A DNA stretch of 64,000 nt from assembly GCA_011523505.1 (NCBI GenBank), contig WTGP01000026.1, forward strand, positions 62,001 through 126,000, given 5' to 3'. Made by a program: the position numbers and the translations under genes. The notes below the pieces were generated by a model. The model saw only the letters and a list, made by a program, of their open reading frames with translations. It did not search any database and had not been told where the DNA came from. Below are positions 58,324-64,000 of this stretch, piece by piece; within the stretch, counting starts at the first letter, position 1; each line of letters starts with the position of its first letter. The stretch comes from Gammaproteobacteria bacterium. GTDB lineage: Bacteria; Pseudomonadota; Gammaproteobacteria; Steroidobacterales; Foliamicaceae.

Positions 58324-58994
58324 GACTCTTCCCTCAGCATGTAGCCCACGCCGCGCACGGTGTGGATCCGAACGCCGCAGCCGCGGGCGGCAAGCGTCTT
58401 GCGCAAGCGGGACATGTGCGCCTCCAGGGTGTTGGACTCGTATTGCTCGTCGTAGCCGTACATGGAATTCTCCAGCGTGTCGCGTCCCACCACGCGGTTT
58501 GCGCCGTGCATCAACTCCTCGAGTATGACCATTTCACGCCGCGGCAGGATCATCGCTTCCGCATCGACATAGAAGTTGCGCGTATCGCAGTCCAGGCGCA
58601 AGGAGCCGATTTCAAGCACCCGTCCGACTTCCGGAGTGGGGCGTCGTTCGGCAGCTCTTATCCGGGCCAGCAACTCTTCCGGTTCGAATGGCTTGACCAT
58701 GTAGTCGTCGGCGCCCAGATCCAGCCCTTCGACTCGCTCCTGCAATTCTCCGAGCGCGGAAAGCACGAGGAACTTGCAGGCATGATCATGCTTCTGGGCG
58801 AAACGAATCAACTCGATACCGTCGCCATCGGGCAGCCGCCGATCCAGGAGAACGACCTCGTATCCGCTGCCCAGGAGTGCGGAGCGGGCCACCGCCAGGT
58901 TCTCCGCGATATCAACGATGTAGTTGTGGCGCCGCAACAGGCGTTGCGTGACTTTCGCCAGCTCCGGGTCGTCTTCAACCAGCAGGATCTTCAT
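58320..58994 (-). CDS. OmpR-family response regulator
   Basis: MKILLVEDDPELAKVTQRLL; VVLLDRRLPDGDGIEL; DDYMVKPFEPEELLARI; C-terminal wHTH. Confidence 0.95.
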   Translation of the reverse strand: MKILLVEDDPELAKVTQRLLRRHNYIVDIAENLAVARSALLGSGYEVVLLDRRLPDGDGIELIRFAQKHDHACKFLVLSALGELQERVEGLDLGADDYMVKPFEPEELLARIRAAERRPTPEVGRVLEIGSLRLDCDTRNFYVDAEAMILPRREMVILEELMHGANRVVGRDTLENSMYGYDEQYESNTLEAHMSRLRKTLAARGCGVRIHTVRGVGYMLREES

Positions 58995-59096
58995 GACATT
59001 AGGATCGCGCCCTTTGATTATCCCAACCTTACGCGACGCACTGCCTGAGGTGCGGTGCAAAGTACAATGCCCCGGCGCAGGAATCGGGCCGAATCG

Positions 59097-59810
59097 ATGA
59101 CGAAAGTACTTGTTATCCGCAACGTAAGCTATGAAACCGAAGGCATGCTGGAAGCACTCCTTCGCGATCAGGGGCTTACGCTGGACATCGTCGATTTTCA
59201 GCAGGACCCTTCCGCCGAGCCGCGTCTCGACGGGTACGGCGGTCTGGTGGTCATGGGCGGCCCGATGGGCGCCAACGATACCGATCGTTTCCCGTTCCTG
59301 CTCGAGGTGGAGCGCCTCTGCTCGGAAGCGATGGAACGTTCCGTTCCCCTTGTGGGCGTGTGCCTCGGCGCACAGATCATGGCCAAGGTGCTGGGCAGCG
59401 AGGTGTATCCCAACCCAGTGCGCGAAGTGGGCTGGTACGACCTTACGACGACGGAGGGGGGCGCGAGCGACGCGCTGTTCTCGGAACTGGACCCGATTGA
59501 GGTAGTCCTGCAGTGGCACGGCGACACATTCGACCTGCCCAAGGACGCCGTCCTGCTGGCGTCGTCGCCGGATTGCGTCAACCAGGCATTTCGTTACGGC
59601 GAAAACGGCTACGCGGTGCAGTTTCACCTCGAAATCCTGGAATCCATGATCCGGGAATGGGTCCGGAGGGACGCGGCGCGCGGGTGGCTGGGCGAGGAAG
59701 GCCGCATCAGCGCCCCACGCATTCTTGCCGACACGGACACCTACATGAGCCGCTCGGAAGAACTGGGCCGGCGTGTCTATACGCGTTTTGCCCGCATGAT
59801 CGCCGCCTGA
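59097..59810 (+). CDS. Class I glutamine amidotransferase (GMP synthase-like)
   Basis: PLVGVCLGAQIMAKVLG nucleophile elbow; LQWHGDTFDLP; AVQFHLEI. Confidence 0.92.
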   Translation: MTKVLVIRNVSYETEGMLEALLRDQGLTLDIVDFQQDPSAEPRLDGYGGLVVMGGPMGANDTDRFPFLLEVERLCSEAMERSVPLVGVCLGAQIMAKVLGSEVYPNPVREVGWYDLTTTEGGASDALFSELDPIEVVLQWHGDTFDLPKDAVLLASSPDCVNQAFRYGENGYAVQFHLEILESMIREWVRRDAARGWLGEEGRISAPRILADTDTYMSRSEELGRRVYTRFARMIAA

Positions 59811-59829
59811 GACCGGCCGGGGCGGGGTC

Positions 59830-61098
59830 ATGCATGTCCTGATCGTCGGTTGCGGCGTCATCGGCGTCAGTACCGCCTGGTATCTTGCCCGGGGCGGCGC
59901 CACGGTTACGGTCGTGGAGCGCAGGGAGGGACCGTCCCTGGAGACCAGCTTCGCCAATGGCAGCATGCTCACTCCGAGCCTTTCCGCACCCTGGAATTCA
60001 CCGGGCGTGTGGCTGACGGTTCTCAAGTATCTCGGCCGCGAGGAGGCGGCGTTGCTGGTCCGGCTGGCCGCATTCCCCGCACTGTTGGCCTGGAGCTACC
60101 GGTTTCTGCGGAACAGCCGGCCCGACCGCCACGAGGTCAGCTTTAGAAAGAATCTTAAACTATGTAATTATTCCATTGAAATAATGGCGGAAATACGATC
60201 CGAAACCGCTATCGAATACGAGGCTGCCCTCGCCGGTGTTATGGAAGTCTGCCGGGATGAGGCGGCAATGAGACGCGGGCGGGAGCATTCCGCCACACTC
60301 GCGACCCACCGGGTGCCGGTGGAGGAATTGGGCGCCGAGGCGGTGGTGGATATGGAACCGGCCCTGGAGGCGATTCAGCATGAACTGGCCGGCGGATTCT
60401 TTTATCCGGCCGATGAAGTAGGGGACGCCTACAAGTTCAGTTGCCGTCTGCAAGCGCAGGCGGAACGCCGTGGCGCCGCCTTCCGCTTCGGTGAATCGGT
60501 GGAGCGTTTGCTGACGCACAGTGGGCGCTTGCGGGGTGTACGCTTGCGCGGTGGCGAGGAGATTGAAGCCGATCAGATCGTGGTGGCCGCCGGCAGCTAT
60601 ACGCCGGGGCTGGTGCGGCCGCTGGGCGTTCGCGTGCCGGTTTGTCCGGCCAAGGGTTACTCGCTCACCGCGCCCATGCCGGAAGGATTGCCCGTACCGG
60701 GTCACGCAGTGCTGGACGACCGTTACAAGGCCGGCGTAGTGCCGCTGGGCGGCCGTCGGATCCGGGTCGGGGGAACGGTGGAGTTCACCGGCTTCAACCT
60801 GGAGCTTTCGTCCAGGCGCGTAGCAAACCTTCGCAGGCTGCTGGCCGGCGTGCTGCCCCGGCACGCCGAGCGTATTCCCGTTGACGAAATGCGGCCCTGG
60901 TGCGGCCTACGCCCGGCCTCGCCCGATGGCGTGCCGATCCTGGGCGCCGGCGGCATGGACGGATTGTCCCTGGCGACCGGGCATGGCCACCTGGGCTGGT
61001 CAATGGCGGCAGGAACGGGCAAGGCGCTGGCGCAGCAACTGCTGGGCGGGCGCCGGGATTTTCCGCTCGCCGGATATGAACTGTCGAGGTTCGGCTGA
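59830..61098 (+). CDS. D-amino-acid dehydrogenase-like FAD oxidoreductase (DadA family)
   Basis: VLIVGCGVIGVSTAWYLARGGATVTVVERREGPSLETSFANGSMLTPSLSAPWNSPG. Confidence 0.92.
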   Translation: MHVLIVGCGVIGVSTAWYLARGGATVTVVERREGPSLETSFANGSMLTPSLSAPWNSPGVWLTVLKYLGREEAALLVRLAAFPALLAWSYRFLRNSRPDRHEVSFRKNLKLCNYSIEIMAEIRSETAIEYEAALAGVMEVCRDEAAMRRGREHSATLATHRVPVEELGAEAVVDMEPALEAIQHELAGGFFYPADEVGDAYKFSCRLQAQAERRGAAFRFGESVERLLTHSGRLRGVRLRGGEEIEADQIVVAAGSYTPGLVRPLGVRVPVCPAKGYSLTAPMPEGLPVPGHAVLDDRYKAGVVPLGGRRIRVGGTVEFTGFNLELSSRRVANLRRLLAGVLPRHAERIPVDEMRPWCGLRPASPDGVPILGAGGMDGLSLATGHGHLGWSMAAGTGKALAQQLLGGRRDFPLAGYELSRFG

Positions 61099-62267
61099 TG
61101 TCGCGCAAACTCGATCGCTGCTACAACCTTGAGGACCTGCGCAAGCGGGCGCGCAAACGCCTGCCCGCGCCCATGTATCACTACATGCGCGGAGGCGCCG
61201 ACGACGAGTGGTCGCTCAACAACAACACCGCGGCATTCGACCGCTACGAGCTGCTTCCGCGCTACCTGGTCAACGTGGAGAAGATCGACGCGGGGGTCAC
61301 CGTGCTGGGCCAGGAGCTCGAGTGGCCGCTGTTCCTCTCGCCCACCGGGATGTCGCGCATCTTTCATCACGAAGGCGAGATCGGCGCGGCCAGGGCGGCG
61401 CACCGCTCGGGCACGATGTATTCGCTGTCCACCCTGGGTTCGACGAGCATCGAGGACGTGGCGGCGGCCAGCGACGGACCGCGGATGTTCCAGATCTACG
61501 TGCTGAGGGACCCGGGGCTGAACCGGGAGTTCATCGAGCGTTGCAGGGAAGCGAAGTATTCCGCGCTGTGCCTCACGGTGGACGTGCCCGTGGGCGGCAA
61601 TCGCGAACGGGATTTCCACACGGGCATGACGGTGCCGCCGAAGCTGACCTTCATGAGCAAGCTCGACGTGGCGCGGCACGTGAGTTGGACGTATCGCTAC
61701 CTCACCTCGGGCGAGGCCGAAATGGCCAATTTCGCCCACCGCATACGCGATACGGAGGACACCAACCTGATGAGCTATGTCGGGCGCCAGTTCGACATGA
61801 CGGTGGACTGGGACGATGCCGCGCGCATGATCGAACAATGGGGCGGGCCCTTTGCCATCAAGGGGGTGATGTGCGCGGAGGACGCGCGCCGCTCGGTGGA
61901 GGCGGGCGCCAGCGCGGTCATGCTGTCGAATCACGGCGGGCGGCAGCTGGACGGCGCGCCCGCTCCGGTCGATCTGGTGCGCGAGGTCCGCGACGCCATC
62001 GGCGACGCCGCGGAGGTGATCGTTGACGGCGGAGTGCGGCGGGGAACGCACGTCCTGAAAGCCCTGGCGCTGGGCGCGACCGCATGTTCCACGGGCCGCG
62101 GCTATCTGTATGGCCTGGGGGCGGGCGGCGAGGCCGGCGTTGACCGGGCCCTGAAAATTCTTCGTGACGAGGTGGAGAGAGATCTGGCCCTGCTGGGCTG
62201 TGTGCGCGCCCGCGATCTCGACGGGCGTTTCGTGCGGGAGGTCGGACATCAAGGAGCAAGGAAATGA
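61098..62267 (+). CDS. FMN-dependent alpha-hydroxy acid oxidase/dehydrogenase
   Basis: PMYHYMRGGADDEWSLNNN; IKGVMCAEDARRSVEAGASAVMLSNHGGRQLDGAPA; DGGVRRGTHVLKALALGA. Confidence 0.95.
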   Translation: MSRKLDRCYNLEDLRKRARKRLPAPMYHYMRGGADDEWSLNNNTAAFDRYELLPRYLVNVEKIDAGVTVLGQELEWPLFLSPTGMSRIFHHEGEIGAARAAHRSGTMYSLSTLGSTSIEDVAAASDGPRMFQIYVLRDPGLNREFIERCREAKYSALCLTVDVPVGGNRERDFHTGMTVPPKLTFMSKLDVARHVSWTYRYLTSGEAEMANFAHRIRDTEDTNLMSYVGRQFDMTVDWDDAARMIEQWGGPFAIKGVMCAEDARRSVEAGASAVMLSNHGGRQLDGAPAPVDLVREVRDAIGDAAEVIVDGGVRRGTHVLKALALGATACSTGRGYLYGLGAGGEAGVDRALKILRDEVERDLALLGCVRARDLDGRFVREVGHQGARK

Positions 62268-63238
62268 CTGTTCAAGACCCCCCCTCACTTGCCGAGATTC
62301 GCGCCTACCGGGAAGTTGTCAGAGACCGTATCGTGCGCACGCCCGTACACGAATGGCGCGGCACGGAGGTCAGCAGACGCGCGCCGGACATGCGCATATC
62401 GATCAAGTTCGAGCTGTTGCAGATGACCGGCACTTTCAAGGCCAGGGGCGCGCTGGCCTGGATGCTGTCCCTGCCCGAGGAAAAGATAAGAAAAGGCGTT
62501 ACGGCCGTCAGCGCCGGTAATCACGCCGTTGCCGTTTCCTGGGCGGCGCATGTGATGGGCGCGCCGGCCCACGTCGTGATCATTTCTCCCGCCAACCCGG
62601 CGCGGATCCAACAGGCGAGGGCCTGGGGCGCGAAAGTGGAACTGATCGACAACGCGGAAGCCGCCTTTCAACGGGTCCTGAACATCGAGAGGGAGGATGG
62701 GAAGACGCTGGTCCATCCGTTCGAGGGACGTTCGATCGCCATCGGCACGGGCGCGCTGGGAATGGAGTGGCTGGAGCAGGCGCCGGACCTGGACGCGCTG
62801 GTGATCCCGATCGGCGGAGGAGGGCTGATCGCCGGTGTGGGCGCGGCCGTCAAGCGAATTCGTCCGGAGATCGCCGTGTACGGGGCGGAGCCTTTTGGCG
62901 CCGATTCGATGTTCCAGAGCCTGACCCGCAACGAGCCAGTTCAGGCGAAGCGGGTGGATTCTATTGCGGACAGCCTGCGGGCGCCCAACGCTCGCGAGTA
63001 CAGCTTTGATCTGGCACGACGCCACATGGACGATCTCGGCCGGGTCGGCGACGATGAGATCCGCGAGGCGATGCGGCTGATTCTGCGGGAACTGAAGATG
63101 ATGGTGGAGCCCGCCTGTGCGACCGCGACCGCCGCGGCCCTCGGACCGTTGCGCGAACGCCTGGAGGGCAAGCACGTGGGCGTGCTGCTGTGCGGATCCA
63201 ACATCGACCTGGCCACCTTCAGCCGCCTGATCAACTGA
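62264..63238 (+). CDS. PLP-dependent threonine/serine (or hydroxyaspartate) dehydratase family
   Basis: MTGTFKARGA PLP-lysine motif; SAGNHAVAVSWAAHVMG; PIGGGGLIAGVG. Confidence 0.92.
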   Translation: MTVQDPPSLAEIRAYREVVRDRIVRTPVHEWRGTEVSRRAPDMRISIKFELLQMTGTFKARGALAWMLSLPEEKIRKGVTAVSAGNHAVAVSWAAHVMGAPAHVVIISPANPARIQQARAWGAKVELIDNAEAAFQRVLNIEREDGKTLVHPFEGRSIAIGTGALGMEWLEQAPDLDALVIPIGGGGLIAGVGAAVKRIRPEIAVYGAEPFGADSMFQSLTRNEPVQAKRVDSIADSLRAPNAREYSFDLARRHMDDLGRVGDDEIREAMRLILRELKMMVEPACATATAAALGPLRERLEGKHVGVLLCGSNIDLATFSRLIN

Positions 63239-63303
63239 CGGAGGGGTGAGGGCGTTCCGCTCACCAACCCCCACCGGCGCTTCGATTTCGCCGTTCTTCG
63301 CCC

Positions 63304-63825
63304 TCAGTAATTAAGGACGAGGGTTCGCGGCTGACCGAATGAGGGCAGGCTGATGAGGTGAATTCGTCCCGGTCCGAATTCCGCCAGGTCCAGCGCGGCG
63401 GCGTCCCATTCGGCCAGCAGCGCCGAAGCCAGTTTCGTGCCGGCCACGATTATCACGATTTTTCCGCGGTGCTGCCGGGCCAGCCCGCGAGCGAAGGCGG
63501 CGGGGTCCTCGATCAGCACGTCGGTAATGGGCTGATCGAGGCGTTCGGATAGCACGCGGACCGTTTCACGCTCGGGCTCTCCGCCGGCGCTGAAGATGCC
63601 GGCCAACAGGTCGGGGGCGGCAAGATCGCCCGCGAGCCGGCTGAGCGCCTCGGCGCGGGCCCGGCCGGCGTTGCTGAGCGAGGCGGAGTCGCCGTCCTGA
63701 CGCTCGGCGGATGTCACGAGCAGCACCGTTGTAGTGGCCTCACTGTCCTGCAGTTGCCAGACGACGATCAGCACGCCCGCCAGAAAAACGGCTGCCAGCA
63801 GGTTGCGGTAGCGCGGGCGCATCAA
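63304..63825 (-). CDS. Histidine phosphatase-like protein with N-terminal TM
   Basis: N-terminal hydrophobic anchor; LSNAGRARAEALSRLAGDL; weak RHG motif. Confidence 0.55.
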   Translation of the reverse strand: MMRPRYRNLLAAVFLAGVLIVVWQLQDSEATTTVLLVTSAERQDGDSASLSNAGRARAEALSRLAGDLAAPDLLAGIFSAGGEPERETVRVLSERLDQPITDVLIEDPAAFARGLARQHRGKIVIIVAGTKLASALLAEWDAAALDLAEFGPGRIHLISLPSFGQPRTLVLNY

Positions 63826-63931
63826 TTCCCACTAAGGTCGGCAAGCGACATGGCCTCGATAGTACTACTGCGATCTGCGTAAAATAAAGTCTGTTGACGA
63901 CACCCTTTCGCGCATGTGAGGCGAGTTACAA

Positions 63932-64000
63932 GTGGACATCTTCAGCTTTTTCTTCGACAACGTGGGCGCGCTTTTCGCGCTCGCCTTTGTGCTGTTCAAC
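63932..64000 (+). CDS. N-terminus of a membrane protein, truncated by window edge
   Basis: GTG start, VDIFSFFFDNVGALFALAFVLFN open to end of window. Confidence 0.4.
   Translation, partial: MDIFSFFFDNVGALFALAFVLFN

Noticed and set aside
58995-60026. Upstream extension of the response-regulator ORF
   Set aside because: Canonical receiver domain begins at MKILLVEDDPELAKV (58994); the extension is antisense to the amidotransferase gene
59830-63238. Beta-hydroxyaspartate cycle (bhc) cluster
   Set aside because: The PLP dehydratase could resemble BhcB, but no aminotransferase, aldolase or imine reductase partners are present

Overview
High-GC (roughly 60-65%) chromosomal window. It looks gammaproteobacterial, because the order bepA-bcp-gcvR <> dapA-bamC-like is preserved around 23.6-27.4 kb. 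Coding is dense; I saw no rRNA, CRISPR array, prophage or recognisable IS element, and one tRNA-Ser(GGA). Main blocks: TRAP transporter (0-2 kb); sorbosone dehydrogenase-like protein, SppA and an ABC exporter (2-7.2 kb); tandem alpha/beta hydrolases (7.3-8.8 kb); fused B12 mutase IcmF behind a complete sufR-B-C-D-S-U-T operon (8.9-18.1 kb); a bicistron of a GIY-YIG-like protein and a PIN-domain protein that looks like a non-canonical toxin-antitoxin module (19.9-21.2 kb); class I aldolase and NCS1 permease; the bepA/bcp/gcvR/dapA block with a very short lipoprotein at the bamC position; a roughly 14-kb divergent catabolic regulon around a GntR/UTRA regulator and a TonB receptor, with a 12-bp palindromic operator holding outward -35 boxes on both strands (32.6-46.4 kb); a dedicated ExbB-ExbD-ExbD-TonB / TonB receptor / di-haem peroxidase operon next to an FG-GAP + DsbD-alpha-like secreted protein and a two-component system (47-59 kb); and an amino-acid/hydroxy-acid oxidation cluster (59-63 kb). 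All family calls come from reading the translations, with no database search.
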